In this document: positions 30,666 through 39,761 of the stretch, piece after piece
How positions within the stretch are numbered: position 1 is the first letter of the stretch
Layout of the letters: each line of letters opens with the position of its first letter
NCBI GenBank assembly: GCA_027312165.1
Contig: DAICXN010000001.1
Coordinates: 46,483-110,482, forward strand
Length of the DNA: 64,000 bases
Reading direction: 5' to 3'
Source: Candidatus Saccharimonadota bacterium
Lineage (GTDB): Bacteria; Patescibacteriota; Saccharimonadia; Saccharimonadales; Saccharimonadaceae
Position numbers and translations under genes: made by a program
The notes under the pieces: generated by a model
Databases searched by the model: none
Seen by the model: the letters and a program-made list of their open reading frames with translations, nothing else
Told to the model about the DNA's origin: nothing

Positions 30666-31737
30666 TGTCAGTGATTTTCTGGCAGTGGTTAATCAGTCTC
30701 TCGAGGTGGCTTTTGGTTCGGTTTACATCGAGGGTGAGATTGCTTCATTTAAGGTAAATCATCAGAAGTATGTCTTTTTTGATCTTAAAGATTCAACTGG
30801 TTCGGTTGGCTGTTTTATGACCGTTTGGCAGCTTCGAATGCCCTTGGAGGATGGCATGAAAGTGCTAGTCAGGGCGGTGCCGAAGGTGACGCCATGGGGT
30901 AAGTTTAGCCTAACAGTTCAAGAGGTCCGGCCGATCGGTGAAGGAAGCCTGAAAAAAAGCTTTGAGCTGCTGAAGGAAAAGCTGAGCAAAGAGGGATTAT
31001 TCGATGATTCTCGTAAAAGAACGCTACCTGAGATGCCGTCAGTAGTCGCCGTTATATCGAGCACAGCAGCAGCCGGCTATGCTGACTTTATGAAAATTGC
31101 CAACGATCGGTTTGGCGGAGTGACCTTTAAGGTCGCAAATGTACAAGTGCAGGGCTCGGCTGCACCTGAGCAAATTATTAAAGCGCTTAGCTACTTTAAC
31201 CAGCTATCTGATCTGCCTGACGTCATCGTGATAATTCGGGGAGGGGGCAGTGCCGATGACCTGTCGGCCTTTAATGATGAGCCACTGGTTCGAGCGGTTG
31301 CTGCGAGCCGCGTGCCAGTTCTAACCGGGATAGGCCACGAGACCGACGAAAGTCTAAGTGATTTAGCGGCGGATGTGGCTGCTGTTACGCCGAGTAATGC
31401 CGCCCAGCTGTTACTACCCGATAGGGCTGCAATCATTGATCGCCTGCGCACATCTCAACTGAGCACTTTAGATAAATTCGAAAGAGTCGTTGATGATACG
31501 CTCGAGTTGGCTTATCAGTCTAGGCTAAATTCTGTGAATTCTTGGCTCCAGCGGGTCCAATCTGGATTGCAAACTATTCAGCTTCAGCGACAGCAAATCG
31601 ATGAGTATAATCCGGAGGTTGTGCTGCGACGCGGCTACGCCATGATATTTGGGCAGCAGAGTGTTGGCTCGATGATAAGTATAATAACCAAAGATGCTCA
31701 GATGAAAGCGAGGATTGAATCTTATGAAAAGCGATAA
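30637..31737 (+). CDS. xseA: Exodeoxyribonuclease VII large subunit
   Basis: OB-fold YIEGEIASFK...FFDLKD, IIRGGGSADDLSAFND, GIGHETDESLSDLAADV. Confidence 0.95.
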   Translation: MENEQIPQFSVSDFLAVVNQSLEVAFGSVYIEGEIASFKVNHQKYVFFDLKDSTGSVGCFMTVWQLRMPLEDGMKVLVRAVPKVTPWGKFSLTVQEVRPIGEGSLKKSFELLKEKLSKEGLFDDSRKRTLPEMPSVVAVISSTAAAGYADFMKIANDRFGGVTFKVANVQVQGSAAPEQIIKALSYFNQLSDLPDVIVIIRGGGSADDLSAFNDEPLVRAVAASRVPVLTGIGHETDESLSDLAADVAAVTPSNAAQLLLPDRAAIIDRLRTSQLSTLDKFERVVDDTLELAYQSRLNSVNSWLQRVQSGLQTIQLQRQQIDEYNPEVVLRRGYAMIFGQQSVGSMISIITKDAQMKARIESYEKR

Positions 31738-31918
31738 AACTATACAGCAGAAAATCGATGCGCTCAACGAAAAGATGGCCTGGTTTCAGTCGGATGACTT
31801 CAATCTTGACGAAGCGGCTAAGCACTATAAAGAAATTGAAGAGATGGCTGAAGAGGTAGAGAAGGTATTGCTTGATATGAAGAATGAGATCGAAGTGATC
31901 AAGCAAAAGTTCGACTAG
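31724..31918 (+). CDS. xseB: Exodeoxyribonuclease VII small subunit (putative)
   Basis: 65-aa helical ORF overlapping the xseA 3' end; length and position typical of XseB. Confidence 0.7.
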   Translation: MKSDKTIQQKIDALNEKMAWFQSDDFNLDEAAKHYKEIEEMAEEVEKVLLDMKNEIEVIKQKFD

Positions 31919-31961
31919 TCGACTTTACACCTCTAAAAAACATAAGTATAATAACCTCATC

Positions 31962-32615
31962 ATGAGAAATAGATATCAATCAGGAAGCACTACGGGCTGG
32001 ATGATCGCAGCGGTGTGCGGTATTGCGCTTTTCTTGGCTGCAGCCGCATTCGCGGTGTGGTCTTTTATGGCCTATACTGAACAAAAAACCGACGTTGAGG
32101 GCAAGACTAAGCTTGCTGTAGCGGAAGCTGTGAAGAGGCAGTCCGAAGAAGATCAGAAAAAATTTAACGAAGAATATAAAAAGCCATACCTAGATTTTTC
32201 TAGCCCGTCCGAGTACGGTCGAGTTAGCTTTGAGTATCCCCGTACCTGGAGTGTTTACGTGGAGAATGATGGAAGTAACCGACGAGATTACAAGGCGTAT
32301 CTGCATCCAGTAGCCGTCCCGCCGATAAGCGATCGATCAAACCTCTATGCAGTACGACTTGAGATAATCAATCAAGATTACGACGATGTGCTTCGCCAAT
32401 ACGAGCAGCTTTTGAAGCGAGGGGATCTGTCTTCCAGTACGCCAGAGTATAATGGTCATGCGTCAACCCGGCTTGATGGACGATTTTCGGAAACTGTCCG
32501 CGGGTCGGTCGTTCTGATGAGAGTTAGAGATAAGACAATTCGCTTGTCATCAGATGCAGAGACCTTTAAAGATGACTTTGCCCAACTACTCAGCACAATC
32601 GATTTTATTAACTAG
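31962..32615 (+). CDS. Membrane-anchored protein with PsbP-like extracytoplasmic domain (putative)
   Basis: N-terminal TM; VSFEYPRTWSVYVEND... pattern. Confidence 0.5.
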   Translation: MRNRYQSGSTTGWMIAAVCGIALFLAAAAFAVWSFMAYTEQKTDVEGKTKLAVAEAVKRQSEEDQKKFNEEYKKPYLDFSSPSEYGRVSFEYPRTWSVYVENDGSNRRDYKAYLHPVAVPPISDRSNLYAVRLEIINQDYDDVLRQYEQLLKRGDLSSSTPEYNGHASTRLDGRFSETVRGSVVLMRVRDKTIRLSSDAETFKDDFAQLLSTIDFIN

Positions 32616-32651
32616 TTAAGTCTAGTCTTATCTGCTAAACTTAGGACAGAT

Positions 32652-33371
32652 ATGTTAAGGGGTATGTCGCTTAGTCAAGCTGATGAGTTGCCGCCGAGTC
32701 TATCGGTGGCGGCACACGAGCTAAAGAGCCCCATAACGCTTATGCGTCAACTGGCGCTGGTGCTCCAAGACGGTGACTTGTCCGCGAATGAGCGGCAGCG
32801 CTATCATCATCAGTTGCAGATTGTTGCTGATCAGGCACTGCAGCTTACGACGGATTTGGCTCAAGTGGCTAATTTGCAGCCATCGCTTTTTCCGCTGGAG
32901 CCGGTAAATCCAATCGCTATTTGTCAGTCACTGGCATACGAAACGAGTGCCATTGCTCGACTTTATGGGCGTAACGTTAGCTGGCCAAAGGCTCGTCGAA
33001 ACACTATTTTGGCAGTCGCAAATCCTCACTTGCTCCGTCGGATTGTCGCTAATTTTGTTGACAACTCACTCAAGTACACGGAGGAGGGGGTGCCGATTGA
33101 GGTCAAGATCACCCAAGAGGGCGATGGTGTCAGGGTTGCCGTGCGCGATTATGGGCCCAGGCTTAGCCTAAAGGAGTACCGGCGTCTAACGGATGAATTA
33201 GTTCGCCTAAAAACTATCCGTACTCGACCAGAGAGCAGCGGCTTGGGCATCTATATAGCAGCCCGATTTGCTGAAGCTATGCGGGGAGAAATTGGCCTGG
33301 TGAGGCATCGAGACGGCGTAACGTTTTATGTCGATCTATTAATGTCGCGCCAGACGAGTTGGCTGTCATGA
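32652..33371 (+). CDS. Soluble sensor histidine kinase (HisKA + HATPase)
   Basis: LSVAAHELKSPITLMRQ H-box, NFVDNSLKYTEEG N-box, GLGIYIAARFAEAM G-box; no sensor domain or TM. Confidence 0.88.
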   Translation: MLRGMSLSQADELPPSLSVAAHELKSPITLMRQLALVLQDGDLSANERQRYHHQLQIVADQALQLTTDLAQVANLQPSLFPLEPVNPIAICQSLAYETSAIARLYGRNVSWPKARRNTILAVANPHLLRRIVANFVDNSLKYTEEGVPIEVKITQEGDGVRVAVRDYGPRLSLKEYRRLTDELVRLKTIRTRPESSGLGIYIAARFAEAMRGEIGLVRHRDGVTFYVDLLMSRQTSWLS

Positions 33372-33736
33372 AGCGGGCGCTGATAGTCGAAGACAATCCA
33401 ATATGGGCTGAATTGATCAGCGCTTATTGCCGTAAAGAGAAGATTAAAACTCAGGTGGCAAACTCACCTCAGGCGGCCATGGACCACTTAAGCGGCCACC
33501 TGCCAGATGTGATAGTCCTAGATATGCTGCTAGCCGCTGAAACTGGCATGGCTCTGCTAAATGAGCTGAGGAGTCACGACGATCTATCTCAAATCCCTGT
33601 AATTATTTTTACGAGTATCGATACGCTTGATTTTGACAATCTGGCGGCCTACGGTGTTAAGGCGGTATTAAATAAGGCGCAGGTTCAGCCTGAAGAGGCT
33701 AGTCGTGTCATCGGGGAGGCTGCTTATGGCAAATAG
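33359..33736 (+). CDS. Response regulator receiver protein
   Basis: ALIVEDNPIWAE, PDVIVLDMLL, VIIFTS, K in VLNKAQ; overlaps the kinase gene. Confidence 0.88.
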   Translation: MAVMKRALIVEDNPIWAELISAYCRKEKIKTQVANSPQAAMDHLSGHLPDVIVLDMLLAAETGMALLNELRSHDDLSQIPVIIFTSIDTLDFDNLAAYGVKAVLNKAQVQPEEASRVIGEAAYGK

Positions 33737-34403
33737 CGAGAGGCTGCGCGCTATCGTGCTCCGACGGACCGACTATGCTGAAGCTGATCGCGTGCTGCAG
33801 CTCCTAACTCCAAAAGGTAGACGTAGTGTTATTGCTAAGGGCGTTCGGCGTGAACGCAGTAAGTTGGCCGGGGGCATTGAGCTGTTTGCGCTATGTGACG
33901 TGGTGGTCCGTTCTGGCAGGGGTGAGCTAGGGCTTTTGACCTCATCGCGACTGGTGGCGTTTTACAGACATATCCTTGAAGACTATGATCGTATGCAATT
34001 TGCCTATAGCGCGATGAAGTTGGTTGCTCGGGCTAGCGAAACTATCGACGAGCCTGAATGGTTTTCGGTGCTTGCTACAGTGCTTGAACACCTAGACCAG
34101 CCTGGTGTGCATCGACAGCTAATTGAGACCTGGTTTTATTTTCACTACTCAGAGCTACTGGGTGACGAGGTGAATTTGCGGGTCGATGTTACTGGCGCAA
34201 ACCTAGGTGCCGACAAGAGATATATGTATGACGAGTCAGAAAAAGCTTTGCGGCCAAGCGAACAGGGTAATATAGTTGCCGACCATATCAAGCTTATGCG
34301 GCTAATTAGCGCAAAGCCGCTCGAACAAGTTGCCCAGATCGGTGGCATTGATTCAGTTATTGCTGATTGCTGGCTTATTGCTAGGCAACACTCTGCGGTG
34401 TAA
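33726..34403 (+). CDS. recO: DNA repair protein RecO
   Basis: RAIVLRRTDYAEADRVLQLLTPKGRRSVIAKGVRRERSKLAGGIELF. Confidence 0.93.
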   Translation: MANSERLRAIVLRRTDYAEADRVLQLLTPKGRRSVIAKGVRRERSKLAGGIELFALCDVVVRSGRGELGLLTSSRLVAFYRHILEDYDRMQFAYSAMKLVARASETIDEPEWFSVLATVLEHLDQPGVHRQLIETWFYFHYSELLGDEVNLRVDVTGANLGADKRYMYDESEKALRPSEQGNIVADHIKLMRLISAKPLEQVAQIGGIDSVIADCWLIARQHSAV

Positions 34404-36585
34404 GTGCCGGGTCAATATTTGCCACTTTCCTCAGGTCGACTATGCTGGATAGTTCTTGGTGAAGAGGTGTATCTGTGCCGTTGAGGGGCAGTGGGGCAGA
34501 CAGGCGCTCCAGTACTGCTGATGCGTTGGCGGCCAGCACAAAGGAGTCGTTAGGGTTTAAGCGTATCTCTGCCGTCTCTACGTTGATTGCGGTATTGAGC
34601 AGTAGGGCGTAGTGGCCCCTTGCGCCGTCGAATTGCGGTAGCTTAATTTGAGCGTCGGTGTCACTGGTGTTGGCATAGTAAATAAGACTTCGCTTTTCTG
34701 AAGGTTTTTCTGAGGTGTGACCACTTGAGGCGTACATGCCTAAGACGCCTGGCTGGTCCCAGCTAGGATCGCCGGTTTGTATCTCTTTGCCATCAGCATT
34801 TAGCCACTGTAGGCCGATTTCACCTATGGGACTTTGTGCTATTGGACCTAGGGTTCTTTCTGGTCCAGTTAAGTTGCTGGAGGCGCGCACACGAATTGCC
34901 CTAGAGATGAACTCGAACATTTCGGCTGGTTCCTTTGTCGGGTCATTGGCCAGGCGTTCCCACTGGATGTAGGATAAGTCATTGTCCTGATTGTAGGTAT
35001 TGTTGTTGCCGCTTTTTGTATGGTAAACCTCGTCGCCTGCTAGAATCATCGGCGTACCTTGTGCCATTAGGGCTTTTAGAGCAAGATTTTTTGCTGTCTG
35101 CAGGCGCCTTTTTCGAATAGTCGGGTTGTCGGTTTCGCCCTCATGACCGTGGTTGTTTGAGCGGTTATCGTTTGTGCCGTCCTGGTTGTTTTCTCCATTT
35201 GGCAGATTGTGCTTGCTGTTGTAGGTTGTTAAGTCACGCAAAGTAAAGCCGTCATGTGCGGTTATGAAATTTATACTTTTCTCAGCCCAGGGGCTGTCTA
35301 CGAGAAGGTTGGCGGCATGACCGAGATTTCTGCGCTGCCGGGTTGACCAGACGTCACGCGCGAGATCCCGAAAGCGCCCGTTCCATTCTCGCCAGCCTAT
35401 ATCCTTGAACTGACCTTCTGGCTGCGGGTAGCCATAGATGTCCCACGGCTCAGCTATCATCAACCTGTCCTTTAGCAGAGAGTCCTGATTGATGGCTTCA
35501 AGAAGTGGGTGGTCTTTTATTTGCCACCAGCCGACGCTGTTACGCGCTAGGGCTGGAGCTAGATCAAACCTGAAGCTGTCGATCTGCATCTCGTCGGCCC
35601 AAAGTCGTAGCGAACTTAGGATGAGCTCGCGCCCTTCCGGTCTCGATGTATCGATAGTGTTGCCGCAGCCGGTGTAATCGATATAGTTACCGTCGTCGTC
35701 GAGTCGATAATAGCCACTCTTGTCAAGTCTCTGGAGAGGGTTGTCCTCACCGGTGTGATTGTAGACTACGTCCATGATGACTTCTATCCCGGCCTGGTGC
35801 AGTCGTTTGATCATGGTCTTAAATTCATTGACAGAATCACCTGGATTATCCCCGTAGGCATAGTCGGCATGCGGGGCAAAGAAGTTACCAGTGCCGTAAC
35901 CCCAGTAGTTTCCCATGTCTTTATCAAGGAGCCACTGATTTGTGTAAAATTGCTGAACTGGCTGTATCTCGACAGTGGTAACGCCAAGTTTTTTGAGGTG
36001 ATCAATGTGAGCTTCGTGACAGAAACCTAGGTAGGTGCCTCTTAAATCTTCGGGGATGTCGGGGTGCCTCATGGTCGAGCTTTTAATATGAGCTTCGTAA
36101 ATTACCCGCTGCTCAGGTGATATCATGGGCCGCTCAACAGATTCCCAGTCAAATTTTTGGTGATCAGCAATTGCCGAAAGGTATTCTATGGGGGAGAGGG
36201 AGCCGTCCTGGGTCTTGGTGATTGCTCTAGCAAATGGATCGAGTATTAACTCATTTTGATTTACTCTGAGAGCATAGGTGTCGCCAGCTTGAAGTTTGGG
36301 TATGAAGCCGCTGTGAGCATTTTTTGTTTGCTCATCAGGCATGTTAGTCAGTCGCCACTCGGCATCTATTGACTGGTCATGCTTATTGAAGGTGACGAGA
36401 TCAAGCGTGCGAACAGACTCATCGGTTTTGATGCGGAAGTTGCAGCCGTTTTCGAGTAGTTCGGCGCCCTGATTATTTGTCGGTTCACCGATGTATTTAT
36501 CGGCATAAATCAGTTTATCTTGCGCTTCCCATGATCGCGCGGACGCACTCCCGTCTATACCATAGGTATGTTCGACAGTACTCAT
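34381..36585 (-). CDS. glgX: Glycogen debranching enzyme GlgX / isoamylase-type GH13
   Basis: MDVVYNHTGEDN, SFRFDLAPALARN, FITAHDGFTLRDL GH13 motifs. Confidence 0.92.
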   Translation of the reverse strand: MSTVEHTYGIDGSASARSWEAQDKLIYADKYIGEPTNNQGAELLENGCNFRIKTDESVRTLDLVTFNKHDQSIDAEWRLTNMPDEQTKNAHSGFIPKLQAGDTYALRVNQNELILDPFARAITKTQDGSLSPIEYLSAIADHQKFDWESVERPMISPEQRVIYEAHIKSSTMRHPDIPEDLRGTYLGFCHEAHIDHLKKLGVTTVEIQPVQQFYTNQWLLDKDMGNYWGYGTGNFFAPHADYAYGDNPGDSVNEFKTMIKRLHQAGIEVIMDVVYNHTGEDNPLQRLDKSGYYRLDDDGNYIDYTGCGNTIDTSRPEGRELILSSLRLWADEMQIDSFRFDLAPALARNSVGWWQIKDHPLLEAINQDSLLKDRLMIAEPWDIYGYPQPEGQFKDIGWREWNGRFRDLARDVWSTRQRRNLGHAANLLVDSPWAEKSINFITAHDGFTLRDLTTYNSKHNLPNGENNQDGTNDNRSNNHGHEGETDNPTIRKRRLQTAKNLALKALMAQGTPMILAGDEVYHTKSGNNNTYNQDNDLSYIQWERLANDPTKEPAEMFEFISRAIRVRASSNLTGPERTLGPIAQSPIGEIGLQWLNADGKEIQTGDPSWDQPGVLGMYASSGHTSEKPSEKRSLIYYANTSDTDAQIKLPQFDGARGHYALLLNTAINVETAEIRLNPNDSFVLAANASAVLERLSAPLPLNGTDTPLHQELSSIVDLRKVANIDPALTPQSVA

Positions 36586-36796
36586 AGCGACCGCTCCTCT
36601 CTGATAACGCTTATACTGAAGCTAGTATATCACTCGTGTCTAGGATAGGGCTAGGTTTTGGGGCCTAAGTCACCTAACCTATATATTATATCAAATAATA
36701 TATATTTTGTCAAATAAGTAAACTAGCTAGGGTGTGATACAATCAAGAAGATATTTTGTAGCCATATTTCCAATATGGAGAAGAGGAGTTTTACTG

Positions 36797-38143
36797 GTGA
36801 GTGACACAAAAATGGATAGTATCATCTCCTTGACTAAGCGTCGAGGTTTTATATATCAGGGTTCGGAAGTCTACGGAGGTCTGTCGGGTACTTGGGATTA
36901 TGGTCCGCTAGGCGTGCAGTTAAAGCGCAACATTACCGATGCCTGGTGGCGACATTTTGTCAGCAATCGTGATGACATGTACGGAGTGGATGCGGCGATA
37001 CTTATGAACCAAAAGGTTTGGCAGGCAAGCGGACATGTTGATACATTTGTTGATCCGCTATGTGAAGATACCGTCAACCATCGCCGCTATCGAACGGATC
37101 ATATCCTTAAGGATAACGGAATCGATGCTGAGAGTATGACTATGGAGGAGATGGATGCGGCTATTATTGAGCATGGCATCAAGAGTCCAGATGGCAATCC
37201 GCTGTCGCCGTCGCGTACTTTTAATATGATGTTTAAAACTCACGTTGGTGCCACTGAGGATGAGAGCGCGATTTCTTACCTGCGGCCAGAGACCGCTCAG
37301 GGGATATTCACTAACTATAAGAATGTTGTCGATGCGTTTTACCCGAACATACCTTTTGGTCTGGCTCAGATCGGTAAGGCGTTTCGTAACGAGATTAGTC
37401 CGAGAGATTTTGTCTTTCGATCGCGAGAATTTGAGCAGATGGAAATTGAGTACTTTGTTCACCCAGACAGGTGGGAAGAGTCTTTTGAGGAACTACTAGC
37501 AAGTACCCATAAGTTTCTCTCTAGCCTGGGACTCAGATCAGAGAATATCCATGAGCTAGACGTTCCCGAGGCTGACCGTGCGCACTACTCTAAGAAGACC
37601 ATTGATATCGAGTTTGACTATCCTACGGGCAAGGCGGAGTTGTTGGGCATAGCTTATCGAACGGATTTTGACCTAAGTAATATTCAGCAGGCAAGCGGTA
37701 AGTCAATGGAATATCGAGTCAAGGGTTCAGACGAAAAGTTTATCCCACATGTGATTGAGCCAAGTTTCGGGGTAGAGCGGCTAATGATGGCGGTGCTTAG
37801 TGAGGCGTATCGTGAGGATGAGGTTAACGGTGAAAGGCGTGTCTATCTGCACCTTCCTGAAGAGCTGGCCCCGATAAAATGTGCTGTATCTCCTCTGCTA
37901 AAGAATAAGCCCGAACTTGTTGAGAAGGCGCGTGATGTATATCGAGCGCTGAAGCAAAAATACGATGGTGCAGTGATGTGGGATGACAACGGAAATATTG
38001 GCAAGCGCTATCGTCGCCAAGACGAAATTGGCACGCCGCGATGTGTCGTGATTGACTTCCAGACGCTTGAAGATGACACCGTGACCGTTAGAGATCGCGA
38101 CACTACAGAGCAAGTAAGGGTTAGCGTTAAAGAGCTTGTTTAA
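36797..38143 (+). CDS. glyS: Glycyl-tRNA synthetase (alpha2 class II)
   Basis: RGFIYQGSEVYGGLSGTWDYGPLGVQLKRNI, YLRPETAQGIF, FRNEISPRDFVFRSREFEQMEIEYF; GTG at 36797 or ATG at 36812 are likely starts. Confidence 0.95.
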   Translation: MSDTKMDSIISLTKRRGFIYQGSEVYGGLSGTWDYGPLGVQLKRNITDAWWRHFVSNRDDMYGVDAAILMNQKVWQASGHVDTFVDPLCEDTVNHRRYRTDHILKDNGIDAESMTMEEMDAAIIEHGIKSPDGNPLSPSRTFNMMFKTHVGATEDESAISYLRPETAQGIFTNYKNVVDAFYPNIPFGLAQIGKAFRNEISPRDFVFRSREFEQMEIEYFVHPDRWEESFEELLASTHKFLSSLGLRSENIHELDVPEADRAHYSKKTIDIEFDYPTGKAELLGIAYRTDFDLSNIQQASGKSMEYRVKGSDEKFIPHVIEPSFGVERLMMAVLSEAYREDEVNGERRVYLHLPEELAPIKCAVSPLLKNKPELVEKARDVYRALKQKYDGAVMWDDNGNIGKRYRRQDEIGTPRCVVIDFQTLEDDTVTVRDRDTTEQVRVSVKELV

Positions 38144-38189
38144 CTATAGAGGCTTGACGCAATCATCTGGTAGTAAGTACAATAAGTTT

Positions 38190-38657
38190 ATGCAAAAAGC
38201 TCGTGGTTTTACGATAGTTGAACTGTTGATTGTTATCGTTGTCATCGGTATTCTTGCCGCTATAAGTATCGTTGCTTATAACGGCGTCAGCAGCAAGGCG
38301 CATAATTCTACGGTTCAACAGGATCTTCGTAATACCTATAGTAAGATACTCGAATATAATGTGCTTAACGGCCGATACCCTCAGGCTGATGCTGAACTAA
38401 CTGCTACGGTACAGGCATCTCGTGGATCATATCATAACTCGGGTAATTATATTTATTGCAAAAATAACAGTGGCTTCGCTGTGATGGCTCGAAGTAAGTC
38501 GGGCGACACTTTTTACCATAGCGGTAGCGGCAATGGAAAGATCGCTTTTTCAACAACTGGCACTGCCGCCGACGACTGTGCGTCGCTCGGTATTGCGTCC
38601 ACCTCGCCAGGTTACTGGGCTCGCTGGGTTCAAAGTAGTCTAGGTTGGAACGTATAG
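38190..38657 (+). CDS. Type IV pilin-like protein (paralogue of the 27790 gene)
   Basis: MQKARG^FTIVELLIVIVVIGILAAISIVAYNGVSSKAH; ATG at 38190 with TTGACG-18-TACAAT promoter. Confidence 0.93.
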   Translation: MQKARGFTIVELLIVIVVIGILAAISIVAYNGVSSKAHNSTVQQDLRNTYSKILEYNVLNGRYPQADAELTATVQASRGSYHNSGNYIYCKNNSGFAVMARSKSGDTFYHSGSGNGKIAFSTTGTAADDCASLGIASTSPGYWARWVQSSLGWNV

Positions 38658-38689
38658 GTTCATCTTCGCGTCCATGATAGACTTATCTC

Positions 38690-39688
38690 ATGGATTCGAT
38701 AGGTGTGAAAATCGTTGTGATAGGCGGTGGAACGGGTAGCTTTACTTTACTTAGTGAACTAAAAAATTATACACACAACTTAACGGCTTTAGTTAATATG
38801 GTGGACGATGGCGGGTCTACGGGTGTTCTCAGGGATGAATTGGGCGTATTGCCGGCAGGTGATGTCCGTCAGTGTTTGGTGGCTTTAAGTACGACACCAA
38901 AGGTGCGCGATCTGTTTAACTATCGCTTTGATGATGGTGGCATGAAGGGGCACGCTTTTGGCAACTTGTTTATGGCAGCTCTGGAGAAAATGACTGGCAG
39001 CTTTGCTGAGGCAGTGGAGACGGCCAGCGAAGTATTGAGCGTTAAAGGTCGAGTTGAGCCAATAACGCTGGACAACACCAAGCTAGTTGTTCGACTAGAT
39101 GACGGAACCGTGGTTAATGGTCAGCATATGGTGGGCAGTTTAAAGATTCCAGCAGGGCAGAGGCCATGGCTTGATTTGGAGCCTGAAGCGCATATCAATC
39201 CTCGGGCGCGACAGGCAATTATTGATGCTGATCTGGTCGTAATTGCTCCTGGATTGCTTTACGGCAGCCTAGCTCCGGCACTGCTCGTGCGCGGTGTCAC
39301 AAGGGCGCTTAATGAATCGAAGGCTAAGAAAGTCTATGTCTGTAATCTGGTAACTAAACCAGGACAGAATGATGGCTATCGAGTGAGTGATTTTGCCGAG
39401 GAGATCGAGCGCTTTTCTGGCACCACGCTCGACTATGTCTTATATAACAATCACCGACCCTCAGACGACTTAATCGAGAGGTATGCGCAGGACGGAGAGT
39501 ATTTGGTGGAGTGGGACGAGGCTGAGCTTGAGCGCAAGCACTACCGAGCTTCAGGAAAGCGCCTGATCGCTGATAGGGCATGGGTAAATACTAATGCCTC
39601 AAGTGACCCTTTGGCCGCCCAGAGAAGCTTAATCCGTCACGACGCCGACAAGGTGGCGCGTGAGTTGATGCGAATTTACTTTTCGTAA
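38690..39688 (+). CDS. yvcK: Gluconeogenesis factor YvcK/CofD-family protein
   Basis: VVIGGGTGSFTLLSELK, NMVDDGGSTGVLRDELGVLPAGDVRQCLVALS. Confidence 0.95.
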   Translation: MDSIGVKIVVIGGGTGSFTLLSELKNYTHNLTALVNMVDDGGSTGVLRDELGVLPAGDVRQCLVALSTTPKVRDLFNYRFDDGGMKGHAFGNLFMAALEKMTGSFAEAVETASEVLSVKGRVEPITLDNTKLVVRLDDGTVVNGQHMVGSLKIPAGQRPWLDLEPEAHINPRARQAIIDADLVVIAPGLLYGSLAPALLVRGVTRALNESKAKKVYVCNLVTKPGQNDGYRVSDFAEEIERFSGTTLDYVLYNNHRPSDDLIERYAQDGEYLVEWDEAELERKHYRASGKRLIADRAWVNTNASSDPLAAQRSLIRHDADKVARELMRIYFS

Positions 39689-39761
39689 ACCCAGTTAGTA
39701 TTGAAAAAAATAGTATTTTATTATAAAATATAAAGTGATACCGCTTGAGCGGATTTTAATC

